A stretch of DNA of 64,000 nucleotides from contig NZ_CP064654.1 in the NCBI RefSeq assembly GCF_015529805.1, forward strand, positions 248,001 through 312,000. The letters are read 5' to 3'. The notes beneath the pieces were generated by a model. That model was not told the origin of the DNA, did no database searches, and saw nothing but the letters and a program-made list of their open reading frames with translations. This document shows positions 44,411 to 53,498 of the stretch, piece after piece. Position 1 is the stretch's first letter; every line of letters begins with the position of its first letter. Both the position numbers and the translations under genes were made by a program. Source of the DNA: Qipengyuania soli (GTDB taxonomy: Bacteria; Pseudomonadota; Alphaproteobacteria; Sphingomonadales; Sphingomonadaceae).

Positions 44411-44614
44411 CTAGGGTCCTGCGATTTCCCAAAAGGTGCCATGTGTGCCGCCGTGCTTGGTCAGCCGCGCGATCCGTCGGTCACCGTCCCACAATTCGGC
44501 ATTGCCATGCACGACGTTGATATCCGCCACGAGTAGTGCCGTGGCTTCGTCGAGCACTTCGAGTTCGAGCGTTTCTTCACGCTCGCCCGTGATGGACAAT
44601 AGGATGCGGCCCAT
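44411..44614 (-). CDS. Conserved small hypothetical protein, 67 residues
   Basis: A 67-residue acidic protein beginning MGRILLSITGEREETLELEV, probably a small beta-alpha fold. No domain is recognised. The start at ATG 44614 has an AAGGAG seven bases upstream and is preferred over the long frame to 44704. It lies downstream of the DUF2721 gene on the same strand with a 119-base gap. Confidence 0.7.
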   Translation of the reverse strand: MGRILLSITGEREETLELEVLDEATALLVADINVVHGNAELWDGDRRIARLTKHGGTHGTFWEIAGP

Positions 44615-44733
44615 GAAGCATCTCCTTCTCTGCCTGAGCGCAGATGAGACGATCAATGTGAACCCTGTATAACAGCTTTCCTCCCGGCCTTTCCGTAACG
44701 TCAATTGAGCGGGGAAATGCGCGTGGAATGCGC

Positions 44734-45225
44734 TCAGCCGTTGTGCATCACACGCTTCATTCGCTCGCGGTTGCGTTTTGCGGCAGTTCTCGTCTCCATC
44801 AGGAAGGACGCGAGACCTGCAACGAGAAATGCCATGGTCACGATCCAGCTCAAGGCCACGAGCGTACCGAGCGGGGTACGGACAAAGGCGCTGACGAACA
44901 GCAGTACGATGACGATGCTGATGGTGAGTGCTGCCGCTGTGCTGAGCATGACCGCGCGCTGGGCATAGATGCGCCGCTTCTCAAGGGCGGGCAGTTCCTC
45001 CAGCAGGATGCCCGCACGGCCTTCCTCGTCGGCAGCCATGATCTTCTCGATCTTGTTTGCGACCCAGATCAGGCGATTGGTCATCACGTTCATCACCGCG
45101 CCGATGGCGGCAAGAAGGAAGGCGGGTGCAAGGCTCAGCTGGACGACATGCTGTACCTGAGCCGTCGAACTCGTTCGTTCGAGGATCGCACTGGCCGGGG
45201 TAGACGCCAAAAGGTCGAGCAACAT
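44734..45225 (-). CDS. DUF2721 family membrane protein
   Basis: A 163-residue inner-membrane protein with a membrane segment at about 30-50, a charged region (58-85) and two more at about 91-113 and 122-143. It belongs to the DUF2721 family, of unknown function. Only four bases separate it from der upstream, so the two are co-transcribed. Confidence 0.85.
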   Translation of the reverse strand: MLLDLLASTPASAILERTSSTAQVQHVVQLSLAPAFLLAAIGAVMNVMTNRLIWVANKIEKIMAADEEGRAGILLEELPALEKRRIYAQRAVMLSTAAALTISIVIVLLFVSAFVRTPLGTLVALSWIVTMAFLVAGLASFLMETRTAAKRNRERMKRVMHNG

Positions 45226-45229
45226 CGGC

Positions 45230-46636
45230 TCAGTCCTTCTGGTACGGGTTTTTCGGACTCTTGAGGACCACCCGCACAGGCACAGCCTCGAACCCGAGTT
45301 TCGAGCGGATGCCGTTCACGAGATAGCGCTCGTAGCTCTTGGGGAGCATGTCGAGGCGGGTGCCGAATACCACGAAGCGCGGCGGGCGCGTGCTGGCCTG
45401 GGTGATGTAGCGCAGCTTGATCCGCTTGCCCTTTGGCGCGGGCGGGGGATTGGCTTCCAGCGCATCGTCGAACCAGCGGTTGAGCGCAGCGGTCGGTACG
45501 CGGCGGCTCCATGCTTCGCGCAGGTCGAAAGCCGCGCAAAGCAATTGGTCGAGGCCCTTGCCGGTCTTGGCACTGACGGCGATCAGCGGAAGGCCGCGAA
45601 CCTGCGCGAGGCCTTCATCGAGCGCAGCGCGTACACCATTGAAGAGAGCCGAGGCATCCTCTGCCACGTCCCATTTGTTGATGGCGATCATCAGGGCGCG
45701 GCCCTCTTCGAGAACCATGCTGGCAATCTTGAGGTCCTGGTGTTCGAGCCCTCGCGTGGCGTCGAGCAGCAGCACGACGACCTCGGCGAAATCGATCGCG
45801 CGGCGGGCATCGGCGACCGACAGCTTCTCCAGTTTCTCGACGACCTGCGCCTTCTTGCGCATTCCGGCGGTGTCGATGAGGCGGATCTCGCGCGTTTCGC
45901 CGGATCGCGGGTCGGTCCATTCCCAGTCGACCGCGATCGAATCACGGGTGATCCCGGCCTCGGGGCCGGTAAGGAGGCGATCCTCGCCCAGCAGGCGGTT
46001 GATCAGCGTGGACTTGCCCGCATTGGGTCGTCCGACGATGGCGAGCTTGAGCGGGCCTGCGGGTGCATCCTCGCCGTCCTCGGCGTCAGCAGCTTCGGCT
46101 TCCGCCTCGGCAGCTTCGGCCTTGGCGCCGATGATGGGCCAAAGATGATCGAACAGATCGGCCACGCCCTCGCCATGTTCTGCGGAAAGCGCGACGGGCT
46201 CGCCGAAGCCGAGCGAGAAACTTTCGTAGATACCCGCATCGCCCTGGGTTCCCTCGGCCTTGTTGGCGACCAGTACCACCGGGACTTCCTGTCCGCGGAG
46301 CCAGCGAGCGATCTCTTCATCGAGAGGCGTGATGCCCACGCGCGAATCGAAGACGAACATCGCGGCGTCGGCGCCTTCGAGGCTGACCTCGGTCTGCTTG
46401 CGCATGCGGCCGGGCAGGGTATCGGGATCCTCGTCCTCCCAGCCCGCGGTATCGACCACCTGGAATTCGAGGCCCGCGATCTCCGCATCCCCGATACGGC
46501 GGTCACGCGTGACGCCGGGCTGGTCGTCGACCAGGGCGAGCCGCTTGCCGATCAGGCGGTTGAACAGCGTCGACTTGCCGACATTCGGCCTGCCGATGAT
46601 GATCACCGTGGGCTTGGAGGATGAGGAGGCGAACAT
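45230..46636 (-). CDS. der: Ribosome biogenesis GTPase Der (EngA)
   Basis: Double-GTPase needed for 50S subunit assembly. Two G domains are visible: GRPNVGKS at 15-22 and GRPNAGKS at about 202-209, each with DTAGW/DTAGM and NK(A/W)-type motifs, followed by a KH-like C-terminal domain; 468 residues. A Glu/Ala-rich acidic linker joins the two G domains. ATG 46636 is chosen; no strong ribosome site is seen. It is between DUF3297 (100 bases upstream) and DUF2721. Confidence 0.97.
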   Translation of the reverse strand: MFASSSSKPTVIIIGRPNVGKSTLFNRLIGKRLALVDDQPGVTRDRRIGDAEIAGLEFQVVDTAGWEDEDPDTLPGRMRKQTEVSLEGADAAMFVFDSRVGITPLDEEIARWLRGQEVPVVLVANKAEGTQGDAGIYESFSLGFGEPVALSAEHGEGVADLFDHLWPIIGAKAEAAEAEAEAADAEDGEDAPAGPLKLAIVGRPNAGKSTLINRLLGEDRLLTGPEAGITRDSIAVDWEWTDPRSGETREIRLIDTAGMRKKAQVVEKLEKLSVADARRAIDFAEVVVLLLDATRGLEHQDLKIASMVLEEGRALMIAINKWDVAEDASALFNGVRAALDEGLAQVRGLPLIAVSAKTGKGLDQLLCAAFDLREAWSRRVPTAALNRWFDDALEANPPPAPKGKRIKLRYITQASTRPPRFVVFGTRLDMLPKSYERYLVNGIRSKLGFEAVPVRVVLKSPKNPYQKD

Positions 46637-46736
46637 GATGGGGCGCCAAGTGGCGGCTCGCCGCTCTCTTTGCAAGCGGCACGAACGTTCGCGCCCTACT
46701 CAGGCAGGGCGCAAGGCCAGGTCACTTGCGACGCGG

Positions 46737-47021
46737 TCAGTCCTTCTTGGCGACCGGCGCGTCGTCGCCGAGGTCTTCGAACCAGGCTTCGACAGGGCCG
46801 CTGAGCTTGAGCGTCAGCGGGTTGCCATGGCGGTCCATGGTCTTGCCGGCCTGCACGCGAACCCAGCCTTCGGGAATCGAGTATTCCTCGATATCCGTGC
46901 GCTGCTTGCCCTTGAAGCGAATGCCGACGCCGCGCTTCAGCACTTCGACGTCGAAATGCTCGCTCTTCGGGTTTACCGAAAGGCGTGCGGGCGGGGTGTC
47001 GGTCTTGGTCTCTTCGGTCAT
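46737..47021 (-). CDS. DUF3297 family protein
   Basis: A 94-residue soluble protein of the DUF3297 family, made of short beta strands (FDVEVLKRGVGIRFKGKQR, EEYSIPEGWVRV) with a basic tail. The family is small and uncharacterised. It is the first gene of a leftward group with der and DUF2721. The start lies 150 bases from the tRNA-Leu gene on the other strand. Confidence 0.85.
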   Translation of the reverse strand: MTEETKTDTPPARLSVNPKSEHFDVEVLKRGVGIRFKGKQRTDIEEYSIPEGWVRVQAGKTMDRHGNPLTLKLSGPVEAWFEDLGDDAPVAKKD

Positions 47022-47171
47022 GGAGGGCGCCCGTAATCGGCCTGTCGCCGCATCGCAAGTTCAATTGGACGAACACCGGCGCGCCATGCTTGCGCTTGGC
47101 GTCGCATCCGACTAGAGGCACGCGCCTATACGCGAAGGACTGGCGCCTCTCGCGCAGCTTCGTTCGGGTTT

Positions 47172-47256
47172 GCGGGCGTGGCGGAATTGGTAGACGCGCT
47201 GGTTTTAGGTACCAGTATCGAAAGATGTGGGGGTTCGAGTCCCTTCGCCCGCACCA
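47172..47256 (+). tRNA. tRNA-Leu (anticodon TAG)
   Basis: An 85-base class II tRNA with CCA encoded. The acceptor stem GCGGGCG/CGCCCGC pairs, the anticodon stem CTGGT/ACCAG holds loop TTTAGGT with anticodon TAG (reads CUA and, by wobble, other CUN codons), and a long variable arm follows. It stands 59 bases upstream of tig on the same strand. Confidence 0.97.
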
Positions 47257-47315
47257 ATGCCGCCGCCATGTGAGCCCTTCGCAAATTTCGGTATTGGAAA
47301 GTCACGAGTTCACCC

Positions 47316-48857
47316 ATGCAGATCAAAGAGACCACCAACGAGGGCCTCAAGCGCGCCTACACCGTCACCATTCCGGCCAAGGAAATCGACGAGCGCGTTT
47401 CGAGCGAAGTGAAGAAGATCGCCCCGCAGGTGCGCATGCCCGGCTTCCGCCCCGGCAAGGTACCCGCCAACCTCGTGCGCAAGATGCACGGCGAACAGCT
47501 TCATGCTCAGACCGTCAACGACATGATCCGCGAATCGGTCGACAAAGTGATGGTCGACAACAAGCTGCGCCCCGCGATGCAGCCCAAGGTCGAATTCGGT
47601 GACGGTTACGAAGAAGGCAAGGACGCCTCGCTGACCGTCGAGGTGGAAGTGCTGCCCGAAATCAAGGCCCCCGAAATCGAGGGCCTGAAGATCGAGCGCC
47701 TGACTGTTCCGGTGAAGGACGAGGCCGTGGACGAAGCCGTCCAGCGCATCGCCGACCAGAACAAGAGCTACAAGGACGCGCCGAAGACCAAGAGGGCTGC
47801 CGATGGCGACCAGCTGATCATCGACTTCGTCGGCAGCATTGACGGTGTCGAATTCGAAGGTGGTGCAGCGGAAAACACCCCGCTGACCATCGGCTCGGGC
47901 CAGTTCATTCCCGGCTTCGAGGAACAGCTGACCGGTGTGAAGACCGGCGACGAGAAGACCATCACCGTCACATTCCCCGCCGACTACCCGGCCGAGCACC
48001 TCGCCGGCAAGGACGCACAGTTCGCGATCAAGGTCCAGCAGGTGAAGGTCCCGACCGAAACCAAGGCTGACGACGAGTTCGCCAAGAACCTCGGCCTCGA
48101 CAGCATCGACAAGCTGAAGGAACTCCTGCGCGGCCAGCTGGAGCAGGAAACTGCCGGTCTCACCCGGACGCAGATGAAGCGCCAGTTGCTCGACAAGCTT
48201 GCTGCCGGTCATGATTTTGCCGTGCCGGAAGGCATGGTCGAAGCCGAATTCCAGCAGATCTGGGCGCAGCTCCAGCAGGAAGCGGCCCGTTCCGACGATC
48301 CGGAAGCCTCGCTGAAGGAAATGGAAGCCGAGAAGGACGAATATCGTCGCATCGCCGAGCGTCGCGTGCGCCTGGGCCTGCTGCTGTCGGAAATCGGCCA
48401 GGCCAACGGCGTCGAGGTCACCAACAACGAGATGAGCATGCTCATCCAGCAGGCTGCCCAGCAGTACCGCGCCGAAGACCGCGAACGCTTCATCGAATAC
48501 GTCCGCAACGAGCCGATGGCTGCCGCCCAGCTGCGTGCCCCGCTCTATGAGGACAAGGTCGTCGACTTCCTCTTCGACAAGGCCGAGATCACCGACCGCG
48601 AAGTGACGCGCGAGGAACTCGAAGCCGCGATCGAGGCCGAGGAAGACGCAACCGACGAAGCGCCGAAGAAGAAGGCTCCGGCCAAGAAGGCTGCTGCCAA
48701 GAAGGAAGCGCCGAAGAAGGAAGCCAAGGCCGCGGACGAGAAGAAGCCTGCCGCCAAGAAGGCCCCGGCCAAGAAGGACGCTCCGAAGAAGGAAGCTGCC
48801 GAGAAGAAGCCGGCCGCCAAGAAGGCTCCGGCCAAGAAGGCCGCTGCGAAGAAGTAA
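47316..48857 (+). CDS. tig: Trigger factor with a lysine-rich C-terminal tail
   Basis: Ribosome-bound chaperone and prolyl isomerase. The N-terminal ribosome-binding domain (about 1-120, loop GFRPGKVP near 45), an FKBP-type domain (about 155-250) and the helical C domain (about 255-440) are all present. The protein then continues with about 64 residues (450-513) that are near 40% lysine with Ala, Pro and Glu, built from repeats such as KKAPAKKAAAKK. Typical trigger factor ends near 430-450. The tail looks disordered and nucleic-acid-like, like that of histone H1-type bacterial proteins. Confidence 0.96.
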   Translation: MQIKETTNEGLKRAYTVTIPAKEIDERVSSEVKKIAPQVRMPGFRPGKVPANLVRKMHGEQLHAQTVNDMIRESVDKVMVDNKLRPAMQPKVEFGDGYEEGKDASLTVEVEVLPEIKAPEIEGLKIERLTVPVKDEAVDEAVQRIADQNKSYKDAPKTKRAADGDQLIIDFVGSIDGVEFEGGAAENTPLTIGSGQFIPGFEEQLTGVKTGDEKTITVTFPADYPAEHLAGKDAQFAIKVQQVKVPTETKADDEFAKNLGLDSIDKLKELLRGQLEQETAGLTRTQMKRQLLDKLAAGHDFAVPEGMVEAEFQQIWAQLQQEAARSDDPEASLKEMEAEKDEYRRIAERRVRLGLLLSEIGQANGVEVTNNEMSMLIQQAAQQYRAEDRERFIEYVRNEPMAAAQLRAPLYEDKVVDFLFDKAEITDREVTREELEAAIEAEEDATDEAPKKKAPAKKAAAKKEAPKKEAKAADEKKPAAKKAPAKKDAPKKEAAEKKPAAKKAPAKKAAAKK

Positions 48858-48879
48858 GCTTCTGGCTGGAAAGCAATTG

Positions 48880-48913
48880 CGAGGGGCGGTGGACTTCGGT
48901 TCGCCGCCCCTTC
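48880..48913 (+). terminator. Hairpin after tig
   Basis: AGGGGCGG and CCGCCCCT pair around a 14-base loop, 23 bases past the tig stop. TTCGCGTTTGG follows, so the T-tract is poor. It may also serve the convergent amidase gene, whose stop is at 48930. Confidence 0.6.
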
Positions 48914-48929
48914 GCGTTTGGCCGTAGTG

Positions 48930-50429
48930 TTATTGGTCCGAGGGACTCCATGCCCCGAATGACGGAGTTGCCAGTTCGGCCGAGCGGGCGCGCTCGTAGG
49001 CGGCGCCCAGCTTGAGTATTTCGTGGTCGGACCATTTGGCGCCCATGAAGCTCAGACCAATCGGCAGACGCTCCACCGCGCCCATGGGTACGGTCAGGTG
49101 AGGGTATCCCGCGACAGCCGCGAGCGAGCCTGCACCGATCCCGCCGGGATAATGATCGCCCAGGACAAGATCGGTGGTCCAGCTCGGGCCTGCTGTCGGA
49201 GCCACCAACACATCGACGCGATAATCGCGCAGCAGCCTGTCGATGCCATCCTCCCCCGCCAGCCGAAGCGAGGTTGCCCGCGCCTCGCGATAGGCAGCCT
49301 CGTCGGTCGTCTGAAGAGCCATTTCGAACAGTGACTGGCCGAACCAGCGCATTTCCTCGTCCGCATGCGCCTTGTTGAACTCAACCAATTCCGCCAGCGT
49401 CCTTGGCAGGCCCTCGTCTGGGAGCGACGCAAGGTAGGCGTCCATCGTCACTCGCAATTCGTAGAGCAGGACGGTGAATTCGGCCGCCCCCAGTTCGCCC
49501 GGTTCATCGGCTTCGATCTCGACGATTTCCGCACCGGCCCTGCGCATGTCATCGATGGCCTTGTCGAACAGGACGCGGATATCGTCGCGCGAACCGACCT
49601 GCTTTCGCAGCACCCCTATCCGCTTGCCCGCGAGTGACGCCCCGGCCAGCCCCTGCGTGAAGTCGGTCTTGCGAGCATCCGCTTCCGCGGTGGCCGCGTC
49701 CAGTGGATCGCTGCCTGCAATGGCTCCCAGCAGGAGCGCGGCGTCAAAGACGGTAGAAGCCATGGGCCCCGCAGTGTCCTGCGAACTGCTGATCGGAACG
49801 ACGTGGGTCCGGCTGACCATTCCGACGGTAGGCTTGAAGCCGACGATGCCGTTGATGCTTGCCGGGCAGGTGATCGAGCCATCCGTTTCGGTGCCAATCG
49901 CAGCCCAGGCAAAGCCCGCAGCGACGGCAGCGCCGCTGCCGGAGGATGAGCCGCACGCATTGCGGTCAATCGCGTGCGGATTGCGGGTCAGTCCGCCCAC
50001 CGCGCTCCACCCGCTGGTCGAATTGTTGTCGCGAATATTGGCCCACTCGCTGAGGTTGGTCTTGCCCAGGACGACCCCGCCCGCAGCCCGGAGGCGAGCG
50101 ATCAGCGGTGCATCGCGCCCGGTGAGGTTGTCCTTCAGAGCAAGTGAACCGGCAGTCGTCGGCCATTCCATCGTCTCGATGTTGTCCTTCACGAGAACAG
50201 TCCGCCCGTCGAGCGGCATCCCCGCCTCGCTTGCCTCATTGGCATAATTCGCGGCCTCGGGTTCATAAACGATAACCGCGTTGAGCATCGGCCCGGCATC
50301 GTCGAGCGCCTTAATCCGGGCGATCTGTAGTTCTGCTTCGGCAGGAGCGTCATAGGTTTCGGTCGCGATTGCGGGCGAAGCCAGGAGGGCAAGGGCGAGG
50401 GCGAAAGTGGTGGGTGGAAGCCTTCTCAT
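48930..50429 (-). CDS. Amidase-signature family hydrolase, secreted
   Basis: A 499-residue amidase with an N-terminal signal peptide (about 1-22, ending SPAIA). The Ser-cisSer-Lys triad is visible: Lys81 in LVKDNIET, the cis-Ser in CGSSSGSGAAVAAG (about 162) and Ser185 in GTETDGSIT. It would hydrolyse an amide or ester in the periplasm; the substrate is unknown. ATG 50429 has AGGG eight bases upstream and directs the signal peptide. It follows the second TonB receptor gene by 40 bases, so the two probably form an uptake-and-processing unit. Confidence 0.9.
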   Translation of the reverse strand: MRRLPPTTFALALALLASPAIATETYDAPAEAELQIARIKALDDAGPMLNAVIVYEPEAANYANEASEAGMPLDGRTVLVKDNIETMEWPTTAGSLALKDNLTGRDAPLIARLRAAGGVVLGKTNLSEWANIRDNNSTSGWSAVGGLTRNPHAIDRNACGSSSGSGAAVAAGFAWAAIGTETDGSITCPASINGIVGFKPTVGMVSRTHVVPISSSQDTAGPMASTVFDAALLLGAIAGSDPLDAATAEADARKTDFTQGLAGASLAGKRIGVLRKQVGSRDDIRVLFDKAIDDMRRAGAEIVEIEADEPGELGAAEFTVLLYELRVTMDAYLASLPDEGLPRTLAELVEFNKAHADEEMRWFGQSLFEMALQTTDEAAYREARATSLRLAGEDGIDRLLRDYRVDVLVAPTAGPSWTTDLVLGDHYPGGIGAGSLAAVAGYPHLTVPMGAVERLPIGLSFMGAKWSDHEILKLGAAYERARSAELATPSFGAWSPSDQ

Positions 50430-50469
50430 GCCCATCACCCTGCCACGGGTACGATGCAATGCAAGCGTA

Positions 50470-52560
50470 CTAGAAATTCCCACTGAGCGTGAAGCGGAAG
50501 ATCGGGCCTATGCGACGGTCGACAACCTCGTTGAAAAGCACCGCGCCATCGGGCCGTTCGGCATCGTAGACCGTGCGCCAGCCCTTGTTGCGGGCACCGA
50601 GCACATTGCTGATCTGGACCTTGGCGGTCATCCCCAGGACGTCCTTGTTCTCGAGGAAGACCGACGCAAAGCTCGGCCCTTCCCAGTAACGTCCGATCTC
50701 ATATCGGCGCGAGTATCCGGCGGGGTTGAAGGTGAACAGGCCTGCACCCCAGGCCCAGTCGCTGTCAGGAATGTCGTGACGGAAATCGAGCTCCAGCTGC
50801 GAATTGAGATCGTAGGAGAATTCGCGCTGCCCGCCCACGAATGGGTCGGTCACGTCCATCCAGCGCTTGGTCGCATCGAAGCTGAGCTGTGCGCCCTTGA
50901 AGCCGATCGGATCGAACTTGATCGTGCCGGAGAACTGGATGTGAAGGCGCTTGGCGTCGCCGATATTGCCGCGCGCCTCGCCGCCGTTCTCGAGCGGGAA
51001 GAAATCGACGAAATCCTCGAACCAGGCCTGGCGGACCTGCAGCTTGGCCGAACCCCAAGGACCGAACTTCTTGTTTGCCTCGAGTTCGACATTCCAGCTC
51101 TGGTCGGGCTGCAACTCGTTGTTCCCGCCGCTGCCATTGTCGTCGTTGAGGTTTACGCTGGCGAGGAAGTCGCCGAAGCCGAGCTGGCCGACCTTGCGGC
51201 GCACTTCCACCGACACGTCGAAGTCGTCGCTCGGCTTCCAGGCAAGCGACACCGAACCCTTCGGGCGGGTGAACTGGCGCGAGTTGGGCAGTGAACCAGT
51301 CTGTTCGATCTTTGAATATTCTGCTCCGCCTGTCGCCTGGAGAGTCAGCTTCGGACTCAGCTGCTTGGTCACGCTGAGCAGTGCTTCGTATCGATCCTCG
51401 GTCACTCCGCCGGTGCCCGCGGGGAAAGGCAGGGCCACGAATGTGCCCGTGTCATCAAGTTCGTACAGCGCGGATGCCCGGTCCAGCCGGTTGAATGCGG
51501 CTTCGCCCGACAGCTGGAAATCCGCTTTGAGCATGTTCCAGTCGTATTCGAAGCGCCCGATGCGCTCGCCGTAGCCATTTCTCTGGGCGAAACGGAACCC
51601 GGTGTCGGGTGAGCCATCGTCGAACCTGTCGACGAGTGTGCTGGTGAAATTGTCGCGCTTGAAACGTTCGAGGCCGATCAGCTTCAACTTTCCCGGCCCC
51701 AGCGGGAACTGGAAATCGCCGCCGATCTCGTATGCCGGGCCGTCTTCATCGGACAGGACGAGGCGATCTCGCACCGGTCCGCTGGCGGGCACTGCGAGTT
51801 CGGTTTCGCGGCGCCAGAAGAAGTCCTCGCCATATTTCAGGTTGAGGTGCGCCAGAGTGTCCGGGGCAAAGGTGTAGGTGAAGTTCGTGGACAGCCGAGG
51901 GTTGTCGAACTTGCCGGAGAAGGTGGTGTCCTGGCGCTCGATGAGGTCACCGGCGCCATTGGTTATCAGGATCGGGCCGTCGGCGCCGAAGCGGTCGTTG
52001 TCGTTGTTGAGCGACACCGTGTAGTCGAGCTTGCCGGACTTGCCCGAAAGCGAGATCTCGCCACCGTAGAGCTGCGCTTCGGTATTGTGGGGCCGGAAAC
52101 CCGTATTCCAGCGGAACTGTCCGGATGTCGCTGTCGTGTTGACGATGACATTTGCGACCTGTCCGTTGAGGCCCGGGATGTCGAGCGTGGCACCATCGGC
52201 AATCTCGATGCGCACCACGTCCTTCGCGGAAATGCGCCGCAACTGATCGCGCACGCTGTCCGACTTGCTCGAGAACCTCTCGCCATTGACGAGGACATTG
52301 GCTGTTGCCTGGCCCAGGCCGCGCGCCCCGTTGTTGCCGTCGTCGATGACGAATCCGGGCACCTGGCTCAGCATATCGAGTGCGCTGCGAGGCGCGTAAC
52401 GATTGAAATAGTCGGGCTGGAAGACCTGTGCGCCGACAGTCGGTGAGTCCTTCTCGCCGGCGACCGGGACATCGTCCTTGTCGCGTGCATTCACGGCAGT
52501 CGGAATAAGCATGAGCGTTGCAATGATTCCAGCAACGGACACGGCGCGGATATTCGGCAT
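50470..52560 (-). CDS. TonB-dependent receptor plug-domain outer-membrane protein
   Basis: A 696-residue receptor: signal peptide (about 1-24, ending TAVNA), a plug region with RSALDMLSQVPGFVIDDG and a long barrel ending in FTLSGNF with the terminal aromatic. It differs from the first receptor: the plug is followed by a barrel of the OMF-like DUF-type TonB receptors and no iron-receptor boxes are obvious. ATG 52560 has GGGGAG at good spacing; upstream codons are probably untranslated. Co-directional with the amidase, so the ligand may be an amide-containing compound. Confidence 0.88.
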   Translation of the reverse strand: MPNIRAVSVAGIIATLMLIPTAVNARDKDDVPVAGEKDSPTVGAQVFQPDYFNRYAPRSALDMLSQVPGFVIDDGNNGARGLGQATANVLVNGERFSSKSDSVRDQLRRISAKDVVRIEIADGATLDIPGLNGQVANVIVNTTATSGQFRWNTGFRPHNTEAQLYGGEISLSGKSGKLDYTVSLNNDNDRFGADGPILITNGAGDLIERQDTTFSGKFDNPRLSTNFTYTFAPDTLAHLNLKYGEDFFWRRETELAVPASGPVRDRLVLSDEDGPAYEIGGDFQFPLGPGKLKLIGLERFKRDNFTSTLVDRFDDGSPDTGFRFAQRNGYGERIGRFEYDWNMLKADFQLSGEAAFNRLDRASALYELDDTGTFVALPFPAGTGGVTEDRYEALLSVTKQLSPKLTLQATGGAEYSKIEQTGSLPNSRQFTRPKGSVSLAWKPSDDFDVSVEVRRKVGQLGFGDFLASVNLNDDNGSGGNNELQPDQSWNVELEANKKFGPWGSAKLQVRQAWFEDFVDFFPLENGGEARGNIGDAKRLHIQFSGTIKFDPIGFKGAQLSFDATKRWMDVTDPFVGGQREFSYDLNSQLELDFRHDIPDSDWAWGAGLFTFNPAGYSRRYEIGRYWEGPSFASVFLENKDVLGMTAKVQISNVLGARNKGWRTVYDAERPDGAVLFNEVVDRRIGPIFRFTLSGNF

Positions 52561-52702
52561 GAATGATTGGCTCCCCATCGAAACTGCTTCGATCTCGGGA
52601 GTTCTGATTACACATGTAGGCAATCGGCTGAATCGGTGCTCGACCGACGCGCTATCGATGCCGATGAAACTGGGTTTGGGGCCGCTGAACTGCAATCGGC
52701 GA

Positions 52703-52733
52703 CCGACCGGCGTCGCACAAAGACGCCGGTCGG
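52703..52733 (-). terminator. Hairpin downstream of the ClpP-like gene
   Basis: CCGACCGGCGTC and GACGCCGGTCGG make a perfect 12-base-pair stem with a seven-base loop, ten bases past the ClpP-like stop codon side. It likely ends the ClpP-like transcript. No T-tract follows on the minus strand. Confidence 0.6.
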
Positions 52734-52743
52734 GAATGCCGGA

Positions 52744-53367
52744 TCAGAACTTCACTTCGCTGGCGTGCGAAATGACGTTGCCGAGAATGCCATAGGCTTT
52801 CGCCTCATCGGTGCTCATCCAGAAGTCGCGGTCGATGTCCTTGATCACCTTGTCGTAATCCTGACCGGTCGCCTCGGCGATCTTGCGGGCAATGCGCTCG
52901 CGCATCTTGACGATTTCCTGCGCCTGGATGGCGATATCGGACGCCTTGCCGCCTGCGCCGCCCGACGGCTGATGGATAAGGAAGCGAGTGTTGGGGAGGC
53001 AGAAGCGGCGTTCGTGCGGGACCGAGAGGAAGATGTGCGTGGCGATACTGGCGACCCAGCCGGTGCCGATGATGGCGACCGGCGAATTGATATAGCCGAT
53101 GAGGTCGTGGATCGTGTCCCCCGACTCGACATGCCCACCAGGAGAGTTGACGATCAGCTTGATCGGCTCGTTCGAGAGGTGGTCGAGATAGAGGAGCTGC
53201 ATCGACACGCGCTCCGCGAGTTTCTGGTCGACGCCGCCGAACAGCATCACCGTGCGCGCTTCGAGGAACTTGGCGGTCATCGCGGCACGGATGCCGGTGC
53301 CTTCCGTTTCTTCGTCCTCTTCGTCGGCGCGGATGGGGAAATTGGCGGAGAACTGAGTTGGCGACAT
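52744..53367 (-). CDS. Divergent ClpP-like protease subunit (second ClpP paralogue)
   Basis: A 207-residue ClpP-family protein. The catalytic Ser is kept in WVASIATHIFL (canonical QAASMGxxLL, so Met and Gly around it are changed), the His is in LIHQPSGG and the Asp region in IDRDFWMS. An acidic N-terminal run (ADEEDEETEGTG) is extra. GAGGT before ATG 53367 sets the start. It is divergent from clpP (131 bases). It may form a mixed barrel with ClpP or a separate protease. Confidence 0.88.
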   Translation of the reverse strand: MSPTQFSANFPIRADEEDEETEGTGIRAAMTAKFLEARTVMLFGGVDQKLAERVSMQLLYLDHLSNEPIKLIVNSPGGHVESGDTIHDLIGYINSPVAIIGTGWVASIATHIFLSVPHERRFCLPNTRFLIHQPSGGAGGKASDIAIQAQEIVKMRERIARKIAEATGQDYDKVIKDIDRDFWMSTDEAKAYGILGNVISHASEVKF

Positions 53368-53498
53368 GTGTGGGACCTCGTGTTGATCTGGCGCGGGGGT
53401 TATCGCTACGTGAACCACATCGCAACGATATCGCGCAAAACAAGCCTTGAACCGCGCCGCGGCAGCACAGATATAGCCGCAAACACAAAGGACCCTTC

